Of a DNA stretch of 64,000 nt, positions 42,690-50,229 are shown in pieces. The DNA lies in NCBI GenBank assembly GCA_030431095.1, contig JAUIJU010000009.1, positions 26,771-90,770 on the forward strand. Direction: 5' to 3'. The notes under the pieces are model-generated. The model had not been told where the DNA came from. It made no database searches and saw only the letters and a list, made by a program, of their open reading frames with translations. Source of the stretch: Gammaproteobacteria bacterium. Lineage in GTDB: Bacteria > Pseudomonadota > Gammaproteobacteria > Xanthomonadales > SZUA-36. Numbering within the stretch: position 1 is the stretch's first letter; the number at the start of each line of letters is the position of its first letter. Position numbers and translations under genes: made by a program.

Positions 42690-44086
42690 GGTGGGGCGCC
42701 TTCGCGCTGTTCCGCCCGGTCGATATGGCGCCCCAGCCAGCGCCAGGCCACCAGGCCCAGCAAGCCGTTGGCCACCAGTACGGCGCCGAACAGGCCGTGC
42801 AGGCCAAACAGCCACTGGCCCAGCGCGAGCAGCGGCAGCAACACGAAAATCACGCGTGCGCTGGACAAGGCCACCGCGGGCAACGGTCGCCCGGAGCCGT
42901 TGAAGGCCGCGTTGACTGACATGACCAGGCCATAAGGTCCCCAACCCCAGGCAGCCAGCCACACGTACGCGGTGGTGACATCGCGGATGGCCGGGTCATC
43001 GGTGTACAGCCCACTGATGGCGGGGGTCGCCAGGCAGGCCACCGTGGCCAGGGCCAGCCCGAACAGCACGCAGAACCGGGCCAACAGCCGTCGCGCCTCG
43101 CGCAGCCGGTCATAGTGACCGCAGCCGATGTTCTGGCCGAAAAACGGACTGGTCACCGCGGACAGCGCGTAGAAGGGGATCAGCGCCATCGGCTCGATGC
43201 GCATGGCGATGCCGAACCCGGCCACCGCGTCCACGCCGTAGTCGGCGATCAGCGCCACCACAATGGCGCTGGACAGGGGCACGATGGCATTGGTCGCCAT
43301 GGCGGGAATGCCGATCTGCAGCATGTGGCGCCAGCTGTCGAGCACCGTACGCAGCGGCGCCAGGGGAGAGGCCAGCACCCCAAGGCGCAGGCCCAGGTGC
43401 CACAGGGTGAAGACCAGCATGGCGCAGGTCGCCACCAGCGTGGCCAGGGCCGCACCTGCCACCTCCAGCCGGGGAAATCCGAACAGGCCGAAAATGAATA
43501 TGGGGTCCAGGACCAGGTTGAGCAGGGCGGCGCCGATGATGATCTTTGATTCCAGCAGGCTGTTGCCGCGCGCCCGGATCGCGGCCAGCGTGCACCACAG
43601 CACCATGTCCAGGGGCGCCATGTAATACCACACTTCCATGTAGTCACGGATCAACGGGAGCAGGGTGTCGGTGGCGCCCAGCAGCCGGAAAACCGGTTCG
43701 ATCGTGGCAAGCCCGGCGAGCAGCATGCCGATGGCGGCCAGAGCGCCCAGTACGCTCGAATCCGTGGCGAGGCGACGTGCGCGTTCCTCTTCGCGACGGC
43801 CCACGGCGCGTGACACACAGGAAGCGACGCCGGCCTCGAAGCCGATGCCGATGCCGTAAACCAGCCAGATCACGGGCAGGACAAAACTCACCGCGGCCAG
43901 CGGCGCGTCGCCCAGCTGGGCGATGAAGTACAGGTCGATGGCCTCGAAGGAAAAGATGGCCACCAGGCCGATGGAGAACGGCAGGGCCTGGCGGCGCAGG
44001 TGCCCGCCAACGGGGCCGGTGGTCAGGTCGTGGCCGGCAGCTTTGCGGCGCCGACGTTCGCCGGGTTCAGCGGGCGGGGCGGACAT
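42650..44086 (-). CDS. MATE-family efflux transporter
   Basis: 478 residues with 12 predicted helices in two similar halves. It has the family's repeated pattern (P-L-A-A-V-S-F near residue 65, I-R-A-R-G-N-S around 170) and ends in a short soluble tail. It pumps organic cations or metabolites out of the cytoplasm in exchange for H+ or Na+. The start codon at 44086 lies 20 nt inside the DUF6445-like gene, so the two form an operon; the exporter may carry a product made by the nearby modifying enzymes (inference). Confidence 0.9.
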   Translation of the reverse strand: MSAPPAEPGERRRRKAAGHDLTTGPVGGHLRRQALPFSIGLVAIFSFEAIDLYFIAQLGDAPLAAVSFVLPVIWLVYGIGIGFEAGVASCVSRAVGRREEERARRLATDSSVLGALAAIGMLLAGLATIEPVFRLLGATDTLLPLIRDYMEVWYYMAPLDMVLWCTLAAIRARGNSLLESKIIIGAALLNLVLDPIFIFGLFGFPRLEVAGAALATLVATCAMLVFTLWHLGLRLGVLASPLAPLRTVLDSWRHMLQIGIPAMATNAIVPLSSAIVVALIADYGVDAVAGFGIAMRIEPMALIPFYALSAVTSPFFGQNIGCGHYDRLREARRLLARFCVLFGLALATVACLATPAISGLYTDDPAIRDVTTAYVWLAAWGWGPYGLVMSVNAAFNGSGRPLPAVALSSARVIFVLLPLLALGQWLFGLHGLFGAVLVANGLLGLVAWRWLGRHIDRAEQREGAPPQNGVRNDTALPP

Positions 44087-44819
44087 CGGCAAATCCGTTC
44101 AGGGTCAGGCGGCCGCTGGCCGGGTCCGACGCCAGCCGCTCGGGCTGGTCGATGCACGCGCTGTGAAGCACTTCGCCGGAATAGGCGACCAGGCGATTGA
44201 AGCGCGCCCGGACCCGCGCCCGTTCCTCCACCACGTCATTGGAACCCGAAGGATAAGCCGGTGCCCGCCGATAGAGCTCGAAACGCTCGTGCAGTTCGGT
44301 CTCCGACGTGGCTGGGTCTTGCCGGTGGCGACGGGAGAAATCCGCCCAGAAACCAGGGTCGCGCCAGCGAAAGAACGCGGTGCCGCCCAGTTCCGGGTCC
44401 TCGAACAGGTACAGCACCGTGGCCAGGTTGCGGCGTGCCGGGTCACGCCGCGGGTCGGCGTGGGGGAGACGCTGTATCCACGAGAACGCCGACGGCTGCA
44501 ACGTGGTGAGCGCGAACTGCGCCTGCAGATTCCAGCCCCCGCGCATGACGTGGAAATCACGGGCCAGGCGGCGCGCCAGGGCCGAGCGCAACGGCGCCGC
44601 GGCGCTGTCGTCCAGCGGCAGCACCTGCCCCGGATAGGCATCGTGTTGTGCCTGGAAACGATCGCGCCGGGCGCAGGCCCAGTCACGGGCGGCGACGGGG
44701 TCAAGCAGAAAATCATCCAGCACCAGGCAGTGCGCGCCCTCGCCAAGGTCCACTCGGTGCGCCCTGGCGTCGGGATTGACGCGCAGGTCGGGAAGGGCCG
44801 CGGCGGCGGTCTCGCGCAT
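44067..44819 (-). CDS. DUF6445-like protein (possible Fe(II)/2-oxoglutarate-type fold)
   Basis: 250 residues, no signal peptide. The segment P-H-A-D-P-R-R, followed by L-Y-L-F-E-D-P-E-L-G-G-T-A-F and later V-L-H-S-A-C-I-D, has the H-x-D ... H spacing and strand order of the jelly-roll dioxygenases. From memory this matches DUF6445, a family found beside tryptophan halogenases, cupin-like proteins and TonB receptors. No activity has been shown. It overlaps the MATE gene by 20 nt and is divergent from the TPR-sulfotransferase gene, with 110 bp between them. Confidence 0.68.
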   Translation of the reverse strand: MRETAAAALPDLRVNPDARAHRVDLGEGAHCLVLDDFLLDPVAARDWACARRDRFQAQHDAYPGQVLPLDDSAAAPLRSALARRLARDFHVMRGGWNLQAQFALTTLQPSAFSWIQRLPHADPRRDPARRNLATVLYLFEDPELGGTAFFRWRDPGFWADFSRRHRQDPATSETELHERFELYRRAPAYPSGSNDVVEERARVRARFNRLVAYSGEVLHSACIDQPERLASDPASGRLTLNGFADVRPAR

Positions 44820-44929
44820 GGGGTTCTGCCGGTCGTCGGGTGGAGGGCCGGTCAGTGTGACCCCGGGGATGCTCCGGGGGCAAGCCCGGTCTTGTGAGGC
44901 GACAGGCCCTGCGGCACACTGGCCGCCGC

Positions 44930-46951
44930 ATGGCCGCTCCCACCGACACCCTGCCCAGCGAATCGGTCCGCGTGTTTTATGACACGGCCATGGCGCACCT
45001 GCGCGCCGGCGACCTGGACCAGGCTGAGCAGGTCGCGCGCCGGGCGCAGGTCATCTATCCACGTGATCCCAACATCAGCTGCCTGCTCGGCGAGTTGTGC
45101 CTGAAGCGGCGGCGCCCCCAGGAGGCGCGCACATGGTTTGGGCGGACCCTGGAGCACTTCACGGATTTTCCGCGCGCGCTGGAGGGCGCGGGCCGCGCCC
45201 TGCTGGACGAGAAGAAGCCGGTTCGGGCGGCGGAATTCCTGGCCCGCGCGGCACGCGCGGTGCCGGAACGGGTCAATACGCAGCTGGTGCTGGCCCGTGC
45301 ACTGGCCATGGCGGGACAGGCGCCGGAAGCCGAGGCGGCCTTCAACCGCGCACTGGCCCTGGACCCCGACCGGGCGGTGGTGGCGCGGGCCGCCGAGGCC
45401 TACCGCGAAGGTCGGGCGCAGGAGGCGGAGCAATGGCTGCGCGAACACCTGAAGGCGACCCCGGACGACCCCATCGCCCTGCGCCTGCTCGCGCAGATCG
45501 GCATCGACGCCAACCAGGTTCGTCCCGCGCTGAGAATGCTCAGGCGCACCGTGGAACTGGCGCCGGATTTCGTGCTGGCCTGGAATGATCTGGCCAATCT
45601 TCACATGCAGGAAGAGCGCTACGACGAGGCGCTGGAGACCGCTGCCCACGCCATCTCGCTGGACCCGGAGCTCCCGCACGGCTGGGTGATCCGCGCCAAC
45701 ATCCTGTCCCGCGCGCAGCGCCATGCCGAGGCCGAGGCGGTGTACCGCGATGCGCTGGAGAAGAACCCCGGCCACGCCGGCGCCCTGTCGGGCCTGGGTC
45801 ACGTGCTCAAGACCATCGGGCGCACCCCGGAAGCCATCGAGGCCTTTCGCGAGTGCATCCGCCTGCACCCGCGCTTCGGCGAGGCCTACTGGAGCCTGGC
45901 CAACCTGAAGACCTTCAGCTTCGCGCCGGAGGAGGTGGCCGTCATGCGCGCGCTGGTGGACGACGCCAGCCTGGCGGATGAATCGCGGGTCAACCTGTTG
46001 TATTCCCTGGGCAAGCACCTGGAAAACCAGGGTGAGTTCGACGCGGCCTTCGACGCTTTTTCGCGCGGTGCGGCCCTGCGCCGCGAACACGAGGTGTACG
46101 ACCCGGTGCAGACGCAGGTGGTACACGACCGCATCATCGAGGTCTTCACGCCCGCGTTCCTGGCCGAACGCGCCGGCAGTGGCGACCCGGCGCCCGATCC
46201 CATCCTGGTGGTGGGCATGCCACGTTCGGGTTCCACGCTGATCGAACAGATCCTGGCCAGCCATTCGCAGGTCGAGGGCACCATGGAACTGCCCGACCTG
46301 AGCCGCCTGATCCGGGACATCAACCGCGAGGGCAAGGGCAAGATCCAGTACCCGGAAGCGTTGCGCCACATGAACGCGGACGACCTGGCCTCCCTGGGTC
46401 GCCGCTACCTGGAGACGACGGCGCGTTACCGTTCGGGCAGGGCGTACTTCATCGACAAAATGCCCAACAATTTTGCGGCGGTGGGCCTGTTGCACCTGAT
46501 CCTCCCCAACGCGAAGGTCATCGACGCCAGGCGCCATCCGCTGGATTCCTGCCTGGGCACCTGGAAGCAGTTGTTCTTCAAGGGACAGGCCTTCACCTAT
46601 GATTTCTTCGAGTTGGGGCAGTACTACCTGCAGTACGACCGCATCATGGCGCACTGGCGCGAGGTACTGCCGGGCAAGGTGCTCGAGGTGCGCTACGAAG
46701 ACGTGGTGGCCGACCTGGACGGCCAGGTGCGCCGGCTGCTGGCGCACTGCGGCCTGGATTTCGAAGCGGACTGCCTGCGCTTCTGGGAAACCGAGCGAGC
46801 GGTCAACACGGCCAGTTCGGAGCAGGTGCGCAAGCCGCTGTACTCCGGCTCGGTCAATTTCTGGCGGCACTACGAGCCGCACCTCGGTGAACTGATCGGG
46901 CAGCTCGAGCCGCTGCTCGATTCCCTTCCGCAGGCGGATCGGCCCGCCTAG
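44930..46951 (+). CDS. TPR-repeat sulfotransferase
   Basis: 673 residues from the ATG at 44930. The first 370 residues are about ten tetratricopeptide repeats (for example A-L-E-T-A-A-H-A-I-S-L-D-P-E and its relatives at 34-residue steps). The C-terminal half is a PAPS-dependent sulfotransferase with the 5'-phosphosulfate loop P-R-S-G-S-T-L-I-E and the 3'-phosphate motif in K-V-I-D-A-R-R-H-P-L-D-S. The TPR part should recruit the acceptor, probably a peptide or protein, as in tyrosylprotein-type sulfotransferases of bacteria. It shares a 4-nt tail overlap with the convergent hydroxylase gene. Confidence 0.9.
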   Translation: MAAPTDTLPSESVRVFYDTAMAHLRAGDLDQAEQVARRAQVIYPRDPNISCLLGELCLKRRRPQEARTWFGRTLEHFTDFPRALEGAGRALLDEKKPVRAAEFLARAARAVPERVNTQLVLARALAMAGQAPEAEAAFNRALALDPDRAVVARAAEAYREGRAQEAEQWLREHLKATPDDPIALRLLAQIGIDANQVRPALRMLRRTVELAPDFVLAWNDLANLHMQEERYDEALETAAHAISLDPELPHGWVIRANILSRAQRHAEAEAVYRDALEKNPGHAGALSGLGHVLKTIGRTPEAIEAFRECIRLHPRFGEAYWSLANLKTFSFAPEEVAVMRALVDDASLADESRVNLLYSLGKHLENQGEFDAAFDAFSRGAALRREHEVYDPVQTQVVHDRIIEVFTPAFLAERAGSGDPAPDPILVVGMPRSGSTLIEQILASHSQVEGTMELPDLSRLIRDINREGKGKIQYPEALRHMNADDLASLGRRYLETTARYRSGRAYFIDKMPNNFAAVGLLHLILPNAKVIDARRHPLDSCLGTWKQLFFKGQAFTYDFFELGQYYLQYDRIMAHWREVLPGKVLEVRYEDVVADLDGQVRRLLAHCGLDFEADCLRFWETERAVNTASSEQVRKPLYSGSVNFWRHYEPHLGELIGQLEPLLDSLPQADRPA

Positions 46952-47538
46952 GCGGCCGGCGTGGCGATGCCGGGCTCCGGCGTGGGTTCCTGGCCTGCCC
47001 CGGCGCGCGGCAGGTAGTCGAAAATGAAGGTGACCCGGTCTTCCCGGCCGCTGTTCATCACGCTGTGGTTGCGTTGGTTGTTCACCTCGTAGGCCCGCCC
47101 CGTCTGCAGGCGGTGGGGCCGCCCGTTGATCATGAACCGAACGCCCGCGTTGGTGGACAGGGGGACGTGGATGCGGTGGCTGTGCACGAACGATTCGTGC
47201 GTGTCGCGGTGCGGCGTGATCACGCCGCCGGGTTTCAGCTTCGCGGCCATGGCGCGGATAATGGTGCCTTCGGCCGGATAGTGGGCGTCCAGGATGGCGT
47301 GCATCAGCGGCACCGCGAGATCACGCAGCGGTTCCCAGGCGCTTTCCCGGGTCACGGTCAGCTCCGGCCAGCCGCTACAGAACACCATCACCAGGGACTC
47401 GGTGTGCTCGTGCACCGAGTAGGCGTTCTGCCGGTACTGGTTTTGTTGCCACACGGAGGCGTCCAGCCCGAGGACGCGCTCGGCCAGGGGCGCGGAATCG
47501 ACCTCGCCGAGGTCCTTGAGGGTGCCGTTGAATTCCAT
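46948..47538 (-). CDS. Aspartyl/asparaginyl beta-hydroxylase-like dioxygenase
   Basis: 196 residues. Fe(II) ligands are visible as H-R-D (in I-T-P-H-R-D-T-H) and a distal His in N-N-Q-R-N-H-S-V-M-N, with an Arg for 2-oxoglutarate in R-E-D-R-V-T-F. It belongs to the Asp/Asn beta-hydroxylase (ASPH) branch that hydroxylates Asp or Asn in peptides or free amino acids. No signal peptide. It is divergent from TonB receptor 2 (197-bp gap) and convergent with the TPR-sulfotransferase. Confidence 0.87.
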   Translation of the reverse strand: MEFNGTLKDLGEVDSAPLAERVLGLDASVWQQNQYRQNAYSVHEHTESLVMVFCSGWPELTVTRESAWEPLRDLAVPLMHAILDAHYPAEGTIIRAMAAKLKPGGVITPHRDTHESFVHSHRIHVPLSTNAGVRFMINGRPHRLQTGRAYEVNNQRNHSVMNSGREDRVTFIFDYLPRAGAGQEPTPEPGIATPAA

Positions 47539-47636
47539 GAATGACCGTTCGATGACGCCAGGCGCCGAGTATACGCAGCGGTCCGCCTGGCTGTCACCGG
47601 GGAGCGGAATTCTTCGGCCTGTTTAACAATTTCAAC

Positions 47637-47651
47637 GGTAAGCGCTTGACC
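47637..47651. promoter_or_regulatory. Candidate LacI-type operator before TonB receptor 2
   Basis: GGTAAGCGCTTGACC has a perfect AAGCGCTT core and flanks that would match GGTC/GACC but for one missing base. It overlaps a candidate -35 (TTGACC at 47646-47651, 17-nt spacer, CATGTT at 47669). The layout repeats that of receptor 1, where a palindrome also covers the -35. Confidence 0.45.
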
Positions 47652-47735
47652 CGGCGAAAAATGTTTGCCATGTTCGTGAAGTCCGTGTAAAAAAACGGAA
47701 CAACAATCCCCGAAAACCGTCGAGGACACAGCGCC

Positions 47736-50228
47736 ATGCCAGAAGCACCAGCCGGACCATCCGCCAACCGATCCCTGCCTTCTGGCAACCTGACCTTCGC
47801 CCTTTCGGCGGTGTTCGCGGCGCCGGGCGGGGCCGCCATGGCCCAGGTCGCGGACCAGGAAGCGGCCTCCGGCGCGCTGGAGGAGGTGCTGGTCACGGCC
47901 CGCAAGCGCACCGAGAGCCTGATGGACGTGCCCGAGAGCATCCAGGCGATTGGCGGACAACAGATCAAGCAGGCCGGTCTGAACAGCATGGACGATTACG
48001 TGCGGTTCATTCCCAGCATGTCCTACGTCTCCGCCAACCCCGGCACGGCCAAGATCATCTTCCGCGGCATCGCCGACGACCAGGCGACTTTCATCGCCGA
48101 GCCGTCCGCGGCGCTGTACCTCGACGAACAGTCCCTGGCGCTGAACGCCACGCCCGACCCGCGCATGGTGGACATCGAGCGCGTGGAGGCGCTCAGCGGT
48201 CCGCAGGGCACGCTGTACGGGGCCAGCTCGCAGTCCGGCACGCTGCGCATCATCACCAACAAGCCCGACCCCACGGCCTTCGACTCCTTCGTCGACGTGA
48301 TGCTGCGCACCGGCTCGGACAGCGACATGTCCTACGACGTCAGTGCGATGGGCAACTTCCCCATCAGCGACGACTTCGCGATCCGGCTGGTGGGTTTCAC
48401 CGCCGAGGACGGCGGGTTCATCGACGTGGTGCGCGGCACCACGCCGCGCTTCGGCCTGTTCACCAATGACGACGCGGTGCAGGACAATTTCAACGACGTG
48501 CGCACCTCCGGCGGCCGTGTCTCGGCACGCTGGTTCGTCAGCGACGACTGGACCGCCACCGCCGGGGTGATCTACCAGGACACCAAATCCGACGGCCGAC
48601 CGGAGCAGGACTCCACGCTGGGTCGCGACCTGGCCGTGGTGCGCTTCCGTCCCGACCAGGAATACGACGACCAGGACTGGACCCAGTACTCGCTGACCCT
48701 GGAAGGCGACCTGGGCTTTGCCGACTTCGTTTCGGCCACCTCCTATTTCACGCGTGACTGGACTTACGCCCAGGACACCTCGGTGGGTTACGCCTCCTAC
48801 TTCGGCACCTTCTGCTACTCGGGCTACTACTACGATTTTTCGCAGTACTCCAAGTACTGCTTCCAGCCGGCCGGCGTGGGCAACTACTACAACGACCCCA
48901 TCGGCTACCTGGAGAACATCCAGAAGAACACCAAGTTCAGCCAGGAGTTCCGGCTGTCGGCTTCGGGCGACACCTTCGACTGGATCGCCGGCCTGTTCTA
49001 CGAGAAGCAGAGCGAGGACTGGGATTTCTACACCTACGAGACGGGTTACGGCTATTCGAATTCGAAGTCCATGCAGAATCTGCTGGCAGGCCTGGGTGCG
49101 AACCAGCCCAACGTTCCACCCTCGATCAACGATACCTGGTGGTATTCCTACGACCGCACCGACTGGGAACAGTACGCCGTGTTCGGCGAGGTGACCTGGC
49201 ACATCACGGACCGCTGGGACGCCACCTTCGGCGCGCGCTGGTTCGACCGCAGCATGGAAAAAACCTACGGCGTGGAAAATCCCCTGGGCAACCCCGCGCC
49301 GGTGAACCCCAGTGATCCGCCGGAAGAGCAGTACTACAACACCAGTCCCACCAGCGATGAGAGTGACTGGGTGCCCAAGTTCACCCTGAGCTACCAGGTG
49401 ACGGACAATGTCCTGCTCTACGGCCTGTACTCGGAAGGGTTCCGTCCTGGCGGCACCAACCGCGGCCGTGGCCAGCCTTTCCTGCCGCGGCAATACGACT
49501 CGGACATTCTCGAGAACATCGAATTCGGCACCAAGATGACCCTGGCCGAAGGCCGGGTGCGCCTGACCGCCACCTACTTCGACATGTCCTGGAACGACTA
49601 CCAGCTCGAGGTCGTGGACCCCAGTAACATCCCTTGTGGGGAAAGCAACGCGCCGCCGGAACCGTTCTGCGGTCAGCCCTGGCAGAAGGTGGTGGCCAAC
49701 GTGGGCAACGCCTCGTCGAAAGGGCTCGAGTTCCAGCTGGACGCTGCGGCCTCGGAAAACTGGACCCTGGGCCTGAACTTCACCTACCTCGACGCCAAGC
49801 TCGACGAGGAGGTCAACGTCTCCATCCCCGTGCCGGCCGGCTCGCCGCTGCCCCTGTCGCCGGAATGGAAGGGTTCGGCCTACGCCCAGTACGACTGGCC
49901 CGTGGACTGGTTCGGCGGCCTGGCGGACAACGCCTACGTGCGGCTGCAGTGGAGCTACACCGACGAGATGCTGAACGTGTTCGAGCCGCTCACGCTGGAC
50001 GATGGTCCTGCGCCGCAACTGGTGCAACCGTCCTACAACATCGGCGACCTGCGTTTCGGGACCGGAGGCGAGGACTGGAGCGTGCAACTGTTCGTGAACA
50101 ACCTGACCGACGAGCGCGCCATCCTGTTCAAGAACCCCTTCGAGTTCGACTACTTCTTCGGACGCTCGCGCGAGACCGTGAACCGGCCCCGCGAATACGG
50201 CGTGCGGTTCACCAAGAACTTCCGCTGA
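47736..50228 (+). CDS. TonB-dependent receptor 2
   Basis: 830 residues, with a GAGGA site before the ATG. A signal peptide ends near M-A-Q-V-A, then a TonB-box region L-E-E-V-L-V-T-A-R-K-R, the plug domain (V-P-E-S-I-Q-A-I, then V-E-A-L-S-G-P-Q-G-T-L-Y-G-A), and a 22-strand barrel ending in R-F-T-K-N-F-R. The R-K-R-T-E-S motif after the TonB box is that of the FecA/iron- and vitamin-like branch, shorter than receptor 1. Substrate is unknown; its neighbours are peptide-modifying enzymes, so a modified peptide or amino-acid ligand is possible (inference). Confidence 0.92.
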   Translation: MPEAPAGPSANRSLPSGNLTFALSAVFAAPGGAAMAQVADQEAASGALEEVLVTARKRTESLMDVPESIQAIGGQQIKQAGLNSMDDYVRFIPSMSYVSANPGTAKIIFRGIADDQATFIAEPSAALYLDEQSLALNATPDPRMVDIERVEALSGPQGTLYGASSQSGTLRIITNKPDPTAFDSFVDVMLRTGSDSDMSYDVSAMGNFPISDDFAIRLVGFTAEDGGFIDVVRGTTPRFGLFTNDDAVQDNFNDVRTSGGRVSARWFVSDDWTATAGVIYQDTKSDGRPEQDSTLGRDLAVVRFRPDQEYDDQDWTQYSLTLEGDLGFADFVSATSYFTRDWTYAQDTSVGYASYFGTFCYSGYYYDFSQYSKYCFQPAGVGNYYNDPIGYLENIQKNTKFSQEFRLSASGDTFDWIAGLFYEKQSEDWDFYTYETGYGYSNSKSMQNLLAGLGANQPNVPPSINDTWWYSYDRTDWEQYAVFGEVTWHITDRWDATFGARWFDRSMEKTYGVENPLGNPAPVNPSDPPEEQYYNTSPTSDESDWVPKFTLSYQVTDNVLLYGLYSEGFRPGGTNRGRGQPFLPRQYDSDILENIEFGTKMTLAEGRVRLTATYFDMSWNDYQLEVVDPSNIPCGESNAPPEPFCGQPWQKVVANVGNASSKGLEFQLDAAASENWTLGLNFTYLDAKLDEEVNVSIPVPAGSPLPLSPEWKGSAYAQYDWPVDWFGGLADNAYVRLQWSYTDEMLNVFEPLTLDDGPAPQLVQPSYNIGDLRFGTGGEDWSVQLFVNNLTDERAILFKNPFEFDYFFGRSRETVNRPREYGVRFTKNFR

Positions 50229-50229
50229 G

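Noticed and set aside
47388..50087. 899-codon open frame on the - strand
   Set aside because: Mirror of TonB receptor 2, no motif or ribosome site.
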